Origin: Capsicum annuum
Lineage: Eukaryota > Streptophyta > Magnoliopsida > Solanales > Solanaceae
NCBI RefSeq assembly: GCF_002878395.1
Contig: NC_061118.1
Span: forward strand, 85,758,521 to 85,822,520
Direction of reading: 5' to 3'
Length of the DNA: 64,000 nucleotides
The stretch's first letter is position 1. Every line of letters starts with the position of its first letter. A program made the position numbers and the translations under genes. Below the pieces are notes generated by a model. The model saw only the letters and a list, made by a program, of their open reading frames with translations, made no database searches and was not told the origin of the DNA. This document shows, in pieces, positions 33,253-44,079 of the stretch.

Positions 33253-35767
33253 GGTAATACCCCATATTTTTTTAGCCTAGATTAACCCCTAGTACATGGG
33301 TTAACATAGATAAAATTTTTGTTATACTCAATAATTTTTAGACTTTTTCCTGCCAATGCATAGGAAATTCAGTTAACTTTCCAGGGATATATAATTCACC
33401 TAAATCTGACAATCGGGTAAGAATTATGGTAGTTTTAAGTTTAAGTTGTTAAACATCGTCATTCAGGATAGTGACACATCGCGGAGTGTGTTAAATTAGC
33501 AATTGTTAGTTTCCAGTAGTGCTCCACAATGTTGGCACATCGCGTTATAGACCCAGTTCATAATTGTCAATTTTTAGTATGCCAACGCAATTTCACTGCG
33601 TCGCAATGCACTTCTAGTTCACAACCAAAGTGGCAATGCGATACCACCATGCAATTTTTTAGTTGTCATTTTCTAGTGACACGGCGCAATAGCGCCGCAT
33701 CGCGCCAGGGGTCTTGATCGGGAAAAATTATTGAAAAATTAAAGTTGTACCCAGGTTTAAAATAGTCTTTTCCATTGATTTTATTCCACCCATATATGGG
33801 ATTTAAGCCCTAAAATGTGTAAAACCCTTCATTATTCACTTTTTCCCAAAAACAAAAGATAATTCTCTCTCAATTAAGCAAACCCTAGCTCTCACGAATT
33901 AAGGTCAATCCCAAGAATTTCTCCAAGAACTCATCAAATTAAGGTATGTTAGATGTTCATTCATGGATCTTTACCTTCCACGGAGCCTAGGAATCCTTTT
34001 TTAATATACAAGATTTATGATGTATGATTTTCGTGTTTGAATTAGATTGAATTCATGTTCTTGATGTTGTTTGAGTTTTAATCTATGATTTAGATTACAA
34101 GTTCCAAGAATTGATTCTAGCATGTGTTAAATTACATGATATTTATTATGATAAAACCTTCAATTTGCAAGTTGATTATTGTAACCATGTTAACCCTAAG
34201 TGTTTATAATTTAATGAACCAAGTATGCTTCTTATGTGTTTGATAAATTTTCTATGAGAATGAAATAATGCCAATATAACATGCTAACATGTAATCCCCA
34301 TTCATATACAAGTTAATATATTACAAGTGTTTGATGGAATGTCTCTATCAATGAATTATGACTAAGTGAACACTGTTATGTTATTCAAGATTATGCTTTG
34401 CTTTACTTTTCATGCTATCGAGTCCTGGGGGTATTTAATACTCGAAAAATTAGCTATTTATTTAGAGCCTATGTCAGTTACAGATTAGTATCAGTCATTT
34501 CACGATCAATAGTACTCTCAGTCCGTTATAGAAATTAGTAGAATTTAGTCTGTTACAGAATGGTATCAGTCATGTCACGATCAATAGTACTTTTAGTCCA
34601 TTAAAAAACTCAGTAATATTAATGAATTCAGTCTATTTTAGTCCAGTAAAATAGTTCAGTGTCTTTCAGTTGGGAGAAGGATTAAGCACCGAGTTAACCC
34701 AAGGATGTGGGCTCACCTGCCGACAGATGGTGTGATTCTTAAAAGCAATCCTTGCAGTACAAAACTACATAACCAACGTAGGGTGAGACATCACACCTTC
34801 CTATTGAGGGTTGATGAGGTACTCTACCTGCCAGAAAAGAGACCACCATTCTCATTTAGGAAACCTACCAGTAGAGGGTTACTCTTGAGCTTGTGTTTAC
34901 CTGTGGCACGGTGCTGACACTGTACTAATTGGGGTTATAGATTGGACCCTAGCTCAGTTATCTTATCTTATTTTGGGCATGTCAGTTAGATGATTACCTT
35001 CCACAATTTTATTTTCAATCTCAATCTTCAAAATAAAACTCAGTTTAGTTCTACAGAATCAGGACTGTCAAATACAGTCACTCAATTAATAATAATTCAT
35101 ATTATCAGTGATCCTAGATTAACAGTATATTCAGTTATTAGTTATCAGATTCAGTTCTAGTATACTCAGTCATAGTATGGACAGTATGTTCAATAGTTAC
35201 AGATCCTTTATGTATGTTAATCCAGCTTTTGCGTATCATTTAGTTAGTTATTATTTATGAATATGAACCCTTGCATTTAGCCTTACCTTATTTAGTATAC
35301 CAGTACATTCCCACGTACTGACCGTATACCATTTCTTACGCTATGATGTTTCATATCATAGGTTTGAACGATTAGGTTCCTGACTGCGCTTAGACAGATT
35401 CAGCCAGCAGTAGCAGATTTAGCAGTGAGTCCTTATCTATCGAGGTTATGCTTTTATTTAGTACTTTCGTTTAGCAATATTTTAGTAGATGAAGTTAGTT
35501 GGGGGATTGTCCCATTAACTTCACTTTTAGAAAAATTCAGTTAGAGGCTTTTCATACTAGATTTTCAGATAGTATTCAGTTTTACAGCTGTTATATTTTG
35601 TTAGTATTTTAGATATTTTGAACCTTATGGCATTTTAGCCTATTATTCCATATTTACTTTAGTATTGTGGTACTGTGCTCACAACATATATCATTCATGG
35701 GTTAGCTTGTGGTCCTTCGTGGTTGCAGTACTATGTGATGACTAGGGGGTAGTCTTGGGTCGTTACA
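33253..35767 (+). repeat. Element F 5' LTR, family BF (2.5 kb)
   Basis: Plus-strand LTR from near GGTAATACCCC to GTCGTTACA, followed by a primer site. It is the same family as 2267-5610, reversed. U3 has CpG-rich repeats (33470-33715, for example GCGTCGCAATGC and GCGCCGCATCGCGCC), and a TATATGG-type box lies near 33792. A 75-bp unit is present twice (34473 and 34548), where the other copy has the 68-bp array. No coding sequence. Confidence 0.82.
34473..34622. repeat. 75-bp tandem duplication in LTR F
   Basis: GTCAGTTACAGATTAGTATC at 34473 and GTCTGTTACAGAATGGTATC at 34548, both followed by CACGATCAATAGTACT. Confidence 0.9.
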
Positions 35768-35770
35768 AAC

Positions 35771-35783
35771 TTTGTATCAAAGC
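35771..35783 (+). other. Element F primer-binding site
   Basis: TTTGTATCAAAGC, a decayed initiator tRNA-Met site (TTGGTATCAGAGC), three bases after the LTR end. Confidence 0.7.
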
Positions 35784-35985
35784 CTAAGGTTCAACAGTGT
35801 CCTAGGGAGTATGAAAAGCCGCTTCACATAGAGTCTTATGCATGGGTGTGTAGCGCACCATATTTATGGAAAGGAGGCTATAAGATTTTTTAGGAAAAGT
35901 TTCCCTTCTTTCAGTATTCATATCGTACGAGTGAGCATGAGCTTAAGTTAATCTCTTAGTAAGAGTGCCGATTTAGCCGCCTATC
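35784..35985 (+). other. Element F leader, truncated
   Basis: Contains GGGTGTGTAGCGCACCA and GGAGGCTATAAGATTTTTTAGG, matching the reversed leader of element A at 9910-9960. It ends at about 35985, where minus-strand element H begins; gag of F is lost. Confidence 0.65.
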
Positions 35986-35989
35986 AGCT

Positions 35990-37400
35990 ACAATATATAG
36001 CCCAAGATGTATGTCCAAGATCTTGCCCAATATGTCTTCATCCAATTGGATATGTCTTCTTTAACCTCATTTTTAAAAACTATGTAAGTTGATTCCTTAA
36101 ATAAGAGTAGCCATCCGTGGTGCCTGACATACTCAACCAAATCTATAATTTTAGGCTTTTTATATATCTTGAGATAAAATTTATTCTTGACAGAACCTTC
36201 TATGTGATCATTATTTTATTCCTTTGTTCTCTAGCAACATCCTTTATCTCTTCCTCCTTTCTACTTTTTTGGCTTCACTATTTAACTCTTTTTATTTAAT
36301 CATAACTTTTATTTTCATGGGACTAGCTCCCTCAGAGTTTTTTTTTCTTGACAGCTATGTGTTTCTGCCTCATTCTAGTAGGGCTACCAGACTTTGACTT
36401 AGAGGGCCTAGTCCTCTTAGTAACATAAACTTTCTTTATTCTTTTCTTAGTAGCATTAGAAACTCCTAAATCAATGTCCTCCCCTCCTTCGACCTCTACA
36501 ACTTTAATATTTTCCTTTTCCTCTACTACAATAGTTTTGTTGAGCCTTCTTTTTATGATTGAAGTCTTGTTAGACTTCGTGGAATATTCCAACATTTTCT
36601 TCTTAGATCCTCTTGTAGAATAGGATCAAGTAACTTTTACCTTAGAATATAGAACTTTATTATTCCCTATACTTCCCCTTAGTTTCTTTACCGACCATAT
36701 CAGAGGCAATTTATCCTTATCCTCCTTATTTAAAAATAATAATTTTTCTTTTTATTCACTTCATACTTATTAACTAATTTCTGTTCTTCTCCACTAACTG
36801 AGCTTACTTTGGTGTCATATGCAAGTAGTAGTAAATTCTCAACTACCCAGTTCACATTACAAAAAAGATCAACCCATTTTATAGGAATTTCTTCACTAAA
36901 TAACTGAGCAAAAATAGAGTTTAAATCTGAGGGATTGGAGGAGCAAGGTACTTAAAATTTTTTAGAAGTTTTAGATTTTTCTAATTCTTTAGACAACCTA
37001 GGGATCTGAGAATCCTCACATGATTTTAAACTTTATGAGAAAGGAGGAATTTTGGGTTGTAAGATTTCCTATTAAATTGGTGACCCAAAGCCTTGATTTG
37101 GATCCTTTATCGTGATTGGTTGAACATAAATTTATAGGTTTGAGGAAGATTCAACAAAAAATTACTTGCTTAAGGATTTTGAGTTCTCTATAGATGATTC
37201 AGTAGTTAAAGTTGGCTCAGGTTCTTGTTGGTTACTTAAGATGATATTTTCTATGGCTTTTGAAGTATCGGAGTATTAGGAATGTTTAACTTGATTTTGT
37301 GGGGTTTTGTTTATTTCAGGACTATTAGCAAGGTTTAAGGAGGTAGAATTATCAGCTATTTTATTTTGAGAGTAAGAAAGATAAAAAGGAACTCTTTTAG
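35990..37400 (-). pseudogene. Element H extra ORF in envelope position
   Basis: Minus-strand remains of a long ORF lying downstream of gag and with no pol between. From about 37390 a Ser/Pro/Asn-rich start (SQNKIADNSTSLNLANSPE) is followed near 36920-36790 by FSEEIPIKWVDLFCNVNWVV and ENLLLLAYDTKVSSVSGEEQ. 36595-36332 is an open, Lys/Arg-rich part with VEGGEDIDLGVSNATKKR and SKSKSGSPTRMR. Near 36040 HIQLDEDILGKILDIHLG is visible. An additional ORF between pol and 3' LTR is a known trait of many Sireviruses, sometimes called envelope-like. Function is unproven and this copy is dead. It ends at a breakpoint with element F. Confidence 0.55.
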
Positions 37401-38320
37401 CTTAGAGAGAAATGTTAATTTAGGAAGGAAAGTTGAAATTATTGAAGAAGAATGGGAGAAGGTCTACTTTAGTAGTTTAGAGAAGTGACAATTGTCATTT
37501 AAGAGAGATCCCTTTTTGAAATGACATGCCTCAACTTAATAAGAGCGACTCTTTATTTTGTAAAAGAACTGACTTTTTTTTAGCGGATAAAGAATGACCA
37601 TGGAATTTTTTAGACAATATTTTATGATTATTAGAGCATCCAGTATAGGCACTAACCTTAGATGGGACCAGGTGCCTCTCCTTTGAGTGAATCTTTAGAT
37701 TTGTGCTTATCATATTTGTCCAATTCCTAAGCTTTTCCCTTGGGTATATACCTGCAAAGGTATAGTACCGAGTTAGACTCACATGCACCTATTCTATCTA
37801 GGATACTTGCCTCTTTATCATAACCATATTTAAGGAGAGACACTGACTCAAATGTTAGGCCAGGTTATTTTGATCATGCTCAATCTTAACTTGTTTTTTA
37901 GAACAGGTCTGAGGACTAGGTCCCAAACTTTACTTTGCTCATACTATCTCAATTTCCTTCTTTTAAGATTAATTCCTCTAGGACCAGGTCCCTTAAAATT
38001 ACCTATTTGAAAATGAAACACTTCCACCTTAAAGTATCTTGACAAAGAGAATCCAATCATATCTTCCAAATGTTGATCTTAGAACACATACTATCAATAA
38101 TACGTTCTTGAATGCAATCCCCTTTCTCATACCAGGAATCATGATCAAAAATGGATTTGGAAACCAACAGAAGTTTGAGTTCCTAGGACAATGGTGTGAC
38201 TAAATCCTTCTTGGCTCATCTAGGTAGATAATTTATTTTCATATTTTTCATGAGTTTAGAACCCTTAGGGTCTGAATTCCCATGTCCAATGTATTTAGTA
38301 CTGCTTATTTTAGCTTTAAG
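37401..38320 (-). other. Element H region between gag and extra ORF
   Basis: No protease, integrase, RT or RNase H motif was found in any frame. It contains several copies of the GGGACCTGGTCCC-type palindrome (37664-37676, 37911-37924, 37981-37993). The 85-codon ORF at 37531-37788 has no recognisable content. Confidence 0.5.
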
Positions 38321-40056
38321 CTAATACTGACATCTTTTCTTCAAGTACCCATCTCTTCTACATTGCGTACATAAAGGTTTGTGAACCTTGTTTCTGGTAT
38401 TATGAGCAACTTTTCCTTTTGTCCCAAGAGATTGTGATTCTCCTTGATGACCAAGACCCTTGCCATTATTTATACCATAACTAGTTATATTATCAAGGAT
38501 CTGTGAAGATGCAGTCCATTTAAGAGATTTGTTAAGCTTTTCTTTTAAATGGACCAGGTCCTTTTCTAACTTTTCATTCTTGTGTAGTGCAAACATAAGG
38601 TGTATTTTTAAAATCCCTCAATATCAATTTGAAGCTTTGAAACTTTTTTCATCACTTTTTCATTTACTTCATTTACCTTCTTGAGATTACTCATCAAACT
38701 TAAATTTTTGTATTTTATATTTTAGAACAATTCTTCAATTTCAAAAATTTGGACAGTTAAAGAAACTAGTTCAAGCTCTTAGTTTTAAACTTTTTCTTCT
38801 AAGGTAATTTTCTCAACCGTCAGTTCACGTACAAAGTCAATCAAAACACTAGAAAGCTTTTTCATCTTCCTAGCAGAGTAGTTATGTAGGTTATCCTTAA
38901 TGTCAGAAAGAGTTACCTCTTTTTCTTCTTCATCTTCTATGTTAGCCACAAAGGCAAATAAGGAATCATATATAACAAGACTATATTCTACTACTAACAT
39001 AGATATATCTTTAGACTTCTTATCCCCATCAAATTCATTAAAAAAATGTCCTCATGCTGCCAGAGCATGCTTTCTTGCATAATCAGCTGCAGCCTTCTTT
39101 CTTGAATTTTCAGGGACCTGGTCCCTATTCTTTCCCTTGTCACCTCCAATCTTGAGATACTCCTAATAATCTAATTACTGCATTGGACATTCCTTAATGA
39201 AATGCTCAAGACTTCTACATTTGTGACACATTTCAACATTACTTCCTTCTTTGCAGCTGCTCTCTCTACATAGGAACTGACCACTCTCCCACATGGATTT
39301 TACAATTTTTTTTTCCAAATAGGCAATATCAATATCCTCTTCAATTTAATCATGTTTGGAAGCTTTCACTTCCAAGGATATTTCCCTTTTTACTTCATTC
39401 TTCTCCATTCCTTACTGCTTCTTAAGCTCGTGGCTTTTTAAATTTCCAATTAGTTCATCCATACTGAGGATTTTCAAGTTTCTTACTTCTGTTATGGCAT
39501 CCACTTTACTTTCCCAAGACTTAGGAAGAACACCAAAAATCTTTCTCACCTACTTATATAACAGAATTACTTCTCCTAAGCAATGAGTCTCATTTGTAAT
39601 AAAAATAAATCTTGTATGCATTTCTTTGATTGTTTTTCCTTCTTTCATGGTGAAGGTTTCATACTGAGTAGTCAGTATGTCAACTTTAGATTCCTTCATA
39701 TCAGTAGTACCTTCATGAGCAGTCCTCAAGTAATCCCAAATCTCCTTAGCATTTTTAAAGAAAGAAATCCTGTTATATTCATTAGGTCCAATAACACACA
39801 CTAGTTGTTTCTTTTCTTTGTACTTCTTTTTAACTTTATTTCTATCTTCATCATTGAACTCCCTCATACTTTTGATAACTATTATTTTCACTACTCCTTC
39901 TTTGACATCTTTAATAGAAACATGACGACCATCAAGAATTATATCCATCAGTTCATTTTCCTCAGCCATATTAAAGTCAAACATCTTGGTTTTCAACCAC
40001 CCATAGTATTGGCCATTAAATCTAGATGTCCTAGTGTTAGATTTCCCTTCTTCCAT
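38321..40056 (-). pseudogene. Element H gag (Ty1/copia, Sirevirus-like)
   Basis: The likely ATG is at 40056 (MEEGKSNTRTSRFNGQYYGW); the open frame extends from 40083 to 39550. It holds the UBN2-type copia gag pattern: FNGQYYGWLKTKM, NEYNRISFFKNAKEIWDYLR, TAHEGTTDMKESKVDILTTQ, MHTRFIFITNETHCLGE. After frameshifts, 39000-38785 has acidic EDEEEKEVTLSDI and YSARKMKKLSSVLIDFVREL. 38596-38321 has a coiled-coil part and a zinc knuckle, CTQCRRDGYLKKRC, with Tyr replacing the expected His. Gag assembles particles and binds RNA. Stops and shifts make it non-functional. Confidence 0.85.
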
Positions 40057-40116
40057 GTTAGATGGAACAACCACGATAACCAAATCACTCTAGGTGTGAA
40101 CTTTTTAGAGTATTCT

Positions 40117-40131
40117 GTCTTTGATACTAAA
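40117..40131 (-). other. Element H primer-binding site
   Basis: TTTAGTATCAAAGAC on the minus strand, a decayed TTGGTATCAGAGC. It lies at the edge of element G, which separates it from the H LTR. Confidence 0.65.
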
Positions 40132-40136
40132 TATTG
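40132..40136. repeat. Target-site duplication of G, left copy (TATTG)
   Basis: Pairs with TGTTG at 44080-44084 (four of five bases). Confidence 0.7.
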
Positions 40137-40752
40137 TGATACAAACATAAAGAGCACAAGGATTACAAGGTCTTGTAAAAGGTTTAAGTTTTGGATTTTG
40201 CAAGTGATTGAAGACCTTTTTGGAGCCTTTTCAAAGCGTTGTCCAAGTTAAGAGAGGAAGAGGGTTATGACACTCAAGAGGCACCTATTCATAAGTGCAT
40301 AGTGGTCTTTACACTCCAAAAGGCTACACTTAAGAGGATTATATTCTCCTAAGCTCATTAAGGGTATTTTAGTCATTGTCTTGTAATAGTATAAATAGAC
40401 CATCTAACTTCTATTTTCATTAGTTTTTGATGAATTGTTGAGCGATAATCAAATTGTATTTTCTTTCCTTAGTGCAGGGCTTGGAAAATCTTAGTGTAGG
40501 TCTTGGAAAAAACATTGAAACTAGGGGTAACCTTTTATTGAAATTTTGGCAAAAAAGGTGGGTGCTTGAGGAGTTGATCCCTTTTTGTCCACCTAAGAGT
40601 GTGGTGTTATCCATCATTTATGTTGTGTGTCTTGGTGTTTGATACATATCTTGGTGCTATTCATTGGTGTTGGTGTATGTCTCACTATCTATCCTTTTAC
40701 TTAATGTGTTTTTTAACATTTTTGTTCAAGTTTTAGGATATATCTTGTATCA
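40137..40752 (+). repeat. Element G 5' LTR (616 bp)
   Basis: Carries TATAAATAG at 40390-40398, an excellent plant TATA box. Ends TTGTATCA before the primer site. Confidence 0.88.
40390..40398 (+). promoter_or_regulatory. TATA box of element G
   Basis: TATAAATAG, conserved in the 3' LTR at 43713-43721. Confidence 0.75.
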
Positions 40753-40754
40753 TT

Positions 40755-40766
40755 TGGTATCAAATC
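40755..40766 (+). other. Element G primer-binding site
   Basis: TGGTATCAAATC versus TGGTATCAGAGC, two bases after the LTR end. Confidence 0.8.
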
Positions 40767-41292
40767 AAAGTATTTGAGTTGTTCCCACAACTCTAAGCCT
40801 TGGATCTAAGAAAATCTCCACAAAAAAAGAGTCTTAGAGTAAAGAAAAAAAAGTAGTGTCTTGTGTCTTGTGGTAGATCCAAATTTAGAATATTAGATCT
40901 ATTAAATTTTTTGTTGTTTTATTGGTTTCTAGTCTTATATCCTTGTTCCCTAGCACATAACAAGTCTAGATCTAAGTTTGGAACAAGAGTTGGTTGTTTT
41001 TGAGCTAGATGCACCAATGTAGTGGTGTTTTTGAAGCTTTTGTGAAGGTGATAACATGTGGTTTTGTGATAGTTGGGTGTTTGTGTCTGATTTATTGTTG
41101 TTTGTGCTTGGTTTATCAAAGGGAACCTATATCTAAAATAAAATTGAATTTAGGGTTCATTTGCCTAGTGGTCAAACCTTAGTTAACTCTTGAATATTCA
41201 TCTTGTTAATCCATCATCTTCAAATCTTATTAAAGAATAATATTCAAGTAGCTTGTTTAATCCATAAAGAGGGAATAAAGAGAGTGTACTAA

Positions 41293-41529
41293 GTGTTTGT
41301 ACAAGAATATTCCCTATCATATTCTAAGTCTTCCAAAAAGGAAGAGGGAGCAAGGGAACAAGAAATTACATTTGAAAGTACACTTGAGGGGACCAATCCA
41401 TTTCAAATTCAATTTGAAGCTCAAAAGGGCTCCAAACTTACCTATGTCCCCATCAAAACCGAAATTCTTCTTCTCCTTAAGAGTTGTTTGGCTGATACAA
41501 AAATTGGTGAATTGAAAATTTTGAAATAG
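41293..41529 (+). pseudogene. Element G open stretch 1, unknown
   Basis: 78 codons opening with GTG after an in-frame TAA, so no ATG. Composition is Glu/Lys-rich with KSSKKEEGAREQEITFE. No family recognised; a second frame is also open over 41297-41515. About 540 bases after the primer site, where gag would normally start. Confidence 0.35.
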
Positions 41530-42024
41530 TGATGCCCAACCAAATTATGCCACGTCATCACTAGTATAACAACTAAATTGAGTTCTAAACTAGATTTGTA
41601 AGTTTCTATTTATTATTTCTAGTTTCTTTTGTATTGATTTTACCACTAATTAGCAAACTAGTAATTACCTATTAGGTTGATAATTAGTCTAGAGTTCTTT
41701 GTTTCGTGTCTAAGCTTCTTTTTGTGCTTTTCTCGTTTGTAATTCATAATGTAGTTTGTTGGTTCAAGTCCGTAAGCAATTTTTTTTGAGTCATATCCAA
41801 TGAAAATCCATTTCGGGCCAAAGTAGAATCATCCCTCACACACTTTCCAAGTACATGCCAAAGTATCAACACTTGTGATACCAAGTGTGAGGTAAGAACA
41901 TAGTGTGAGAGTGGTGAGGCTTTCTTTTGAACTAACTTGTTTTCTCATTTTGTAGGTTATCCTTTGCTATTTTTTGCTTCTTGTTTGGTACAATTGTAGT
42001 GGAATCCGAAGGTAACCCCAATCC

Positions 42025-42330
42025 TTGGGAAATGACATTTGTGGAGCTATCTGGGCTCGACTTGAGGCTTTTAACCTTGACTTGAGAAATAAGATCAAAA
42101 TGGTGAGAATAGATGTTAGTAGGCTAGAGGTGGATATTGGTTCATTGAAAGGTAACTTGGGATCATTGAATGGTGATGTGGTATCCATGAAGGGTGATTT
42201 GGGATCAATGAAGGGTGACATGATTAAAATGAAAGCGGGTGTTAATAGCTATGGCCACCAAAACCGCCACAAAACTAAGACCAAAGTCCATCAACCCGAG
42301 AGACAAGTAAACCTATATATTCCCCATTGA
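42025..42330 (+). pseudogene. Element G open stretch 2, heptad-like repeats
   Basis: The frame contains ARLEAFNLDLRNKIKMVRID followed by a run of seven-residue repeats (GSLKGNL, GSLNGDV, VSMKGDL, GSMKGDM), which suggests a coiled coil or elongated repeat. Coiled-coil segments are common in plant Gag proteins, but I see no capsid or zinc-knuckle signature. No ATG at the start of the open region; the end is followed by stops. Confidence 0.45.
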
Positions 42331-42540
42331 ACCAAGTCCAACAAGAAGGATTTCTTACTCTAATTCTACCTCAAACTCTGAACTACCAAGTTCCAAACCT
42401 ACTTGACCAAAGGCCTTACCCTTCACAAGTCCAAACACCTCATGTCTAAGGAACCTACACTCCACAAAATCAAGTGCCACCTCTCTACAAGTTAGAATCC
42501 GAGGAGAATGTGACCAAGACTCAAGATTGAGAGAAATTTT

Positions 42541-43675
42541 ATAGTGAGGTACAAAAATAATGTGAATAAAAGATGGAAAAGGAAAGGGAAGCCGTGGATA
42601 GTGAAGTTGGAAAGGGAAGGAAATGTTTGATTATGGATCTTGTCCACAAAGAACCATTGTTACTCACTAACCCAAGAGCTAGAATTTTGTCTATCATTGA
42701 TTCGTCATAAGTGCATGTCCAAGAAGATGTAATATCAAAGGATAATCCAAAAGAATCCCCTCCCAAACATGTTGGTGTTACCATTGCACCCTTGGCCGAG
42801 AATCTAAAGCAAGTGGGCTTCCCTAGTTCAAACCAAGGTAAAATTGGTACACTGTACACTCCTTTAAGTTTAAAATATTATGGTATGGCTATTAGTAGCC
42901 AAGGTGATGTGATTTTGGGTTTACCTAGTGTAGAAAGCATGAATCTTTCCTTGGTAGTACTCATGATGTATGTGAAGATAAACTTGCTCCTAAGTTTAGT
43001 ACACTACTTGATAATGCAAATGGTGTGACCAAAATCTTTCAAGCTAGTGTTGATTCTTATAATGTTGATCATGATATTGGATATGACCCTTTGAGGTTGT
43101 GTAATAAAACCCTTGCTATTAATTTTGCTCATAGTGATCATGTGTTTGGAAAACTTACGGATTTTAGAGTGCTTGTTCTTAGGATAGGACTTCTAGACCA
43201 CAATCCTTTAGTCTTGAATGGTTTCCTTCTCTTAGGAAACAATGTCTTGGGTGATTGTAAGTATGAACCTCTAGTGAAAGGAATGAGTACTCGGTTTATG
43301 CCCTTGGCTATATTCCAAGAGTGTACCCCCTTAGTGTGTTTATATAATTGTGGTACTAATTCTAACCCTCCTATCATGAGGATTGTGTGCTTGTTGTCCC
43401 TCACTTTGGTTTTGCAAGGTATGAATTTGAGGTCAAATTCCTTTCAAGATGGAGAGGATGATTCAAGCACAAAGAGCAAAAGGATTACAAGGTCTTGTAG
43501 AAGGTTCAAGTTTCAGATTTTCCAAGTGATTGAAGACCTTTTTGGAGCCTTTTCAAAGCCTTATCCAAGTGAAGAGAGGAAGAGGGTTCTTACACTCAAG
43601 AGGAGCCTATTAATTAAGGGCATAGTGGTCTTTACACTCCAAAAGGATACACTCAAGAGACACCTATTCTCCTAA
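42541..43675 (+). pseudogene. Element G open stretches 3 and 4, unknown protein reading into the 3' LTR
   Basis: 42541-43028 reads MEKEREAVDSEVGKGRKC, then an in-frame TAA at 42708-42710, then PPKHVGVTIAPLAENLKQVG and LKYYGMAISSQGDVILGLPS. A frame change near 43025 leads to an open run to 43675 with VDSYNVDHDIGYDPLRLCNK and GFLLLGNNVLGDCKYEPLVK. The last 70 codons (SKRITRSCRRFKFQIFQVIE onward) lie inside the 3' LTR, so the LTR encodes the C-terminus. The SKRITRS-type basic end resembles the tail of some gypsy polyproteins. No catalytic motif. Function unknown. Confidence 0.5.
43446..43458 (+). other. Element G polypurine tract
   Basis: AAGATGGAGAGGA immediately before the 3' LTR. Confidence 0.7.
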
Positions 43676-44079
43676 GCTCATTAAGGCCATTTTAGTCATT
43701 GTTTTGTAATAGTATAAATAGACCATTTAGCTTCTATTTTCATTAGTTTTTGATGAATTGTTGAGTGATACTCAAATTGTATTTTCTTTCCTTAATGTAG
43801 GGCTTGGAAAAGCTATCTTAGTGTAGGTCTAGGAAAAGACATTAAAACTAAGGTTAACCTTGTGTTGATATTGTGGAAAGAAAGGTGGGTGCTTGAGGAG
43901 GTTATCCCTTTGTGTCCACCTAAGAGTGTTGTGTTATCCATCATTTGTGTTGTGTGTCTTGGTGTTTGATACACACCTTGGTTCTATTCTTTGGTGTTAT
44001 TGTGTGTATCACTATCTATCCCTTTACTTAATGTGCGTTTTCACATTTTTGTTCAACTTTTAGGATAGATCTTGTATCA
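43459..44079 (+). repeat. Element G 3' LTR (621 bp)
   Basis: Second copy of the G terminal repeat; TATAAATAG at 43713-43721. Confidence 0.88.

Larger units (their letters stand above)
40137..44079 (+). mobile_element. Element G: complete small LTR retroelement without recognisable pol
   Basis: Two direct repeats (40137-40752 and 43459-44079, about 90% alike by eye) start TGAT and end TTGTATCA. After the first comes TGGTATCAAATC (40755-40766), an initiator tRNA-Met type primer site; before the second comes the purine run AAGATGGAGAGGA. Five-base duplications TATTG/TGTTG flank the whole. Internal DNA is 2.7 kb with open stretches at 41293-41529, 42025-42330, 42541-43028 and 43025-43675, none with RT, RNase H, integrase or protease motifs. 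It is therefore presumably non-autonomous, mobilised in trans. It sits precisely at the 5' LTR/primer-site border of element H. Confidence 0.85.

Noticed and set aside
36117..36299. Hydrophobic plus-strand ORF (60 codons)
   Set aside because: Antisense shadow of the decayed extra ORF of element H.
37531..37788. 85-codon minus-strand ORF in element H
   Set aside because: Starts and ends without relation to the neighbouring frames and has no recognisable motif; left as part of the unassigned middle region.
42539..42859. 106-codon minus-strand ORF in element G
   Set aside because: Opposes the plus-strand direction set by LTR, primer site and polypurine tract; the plus-strand frame has better protein-like composition.
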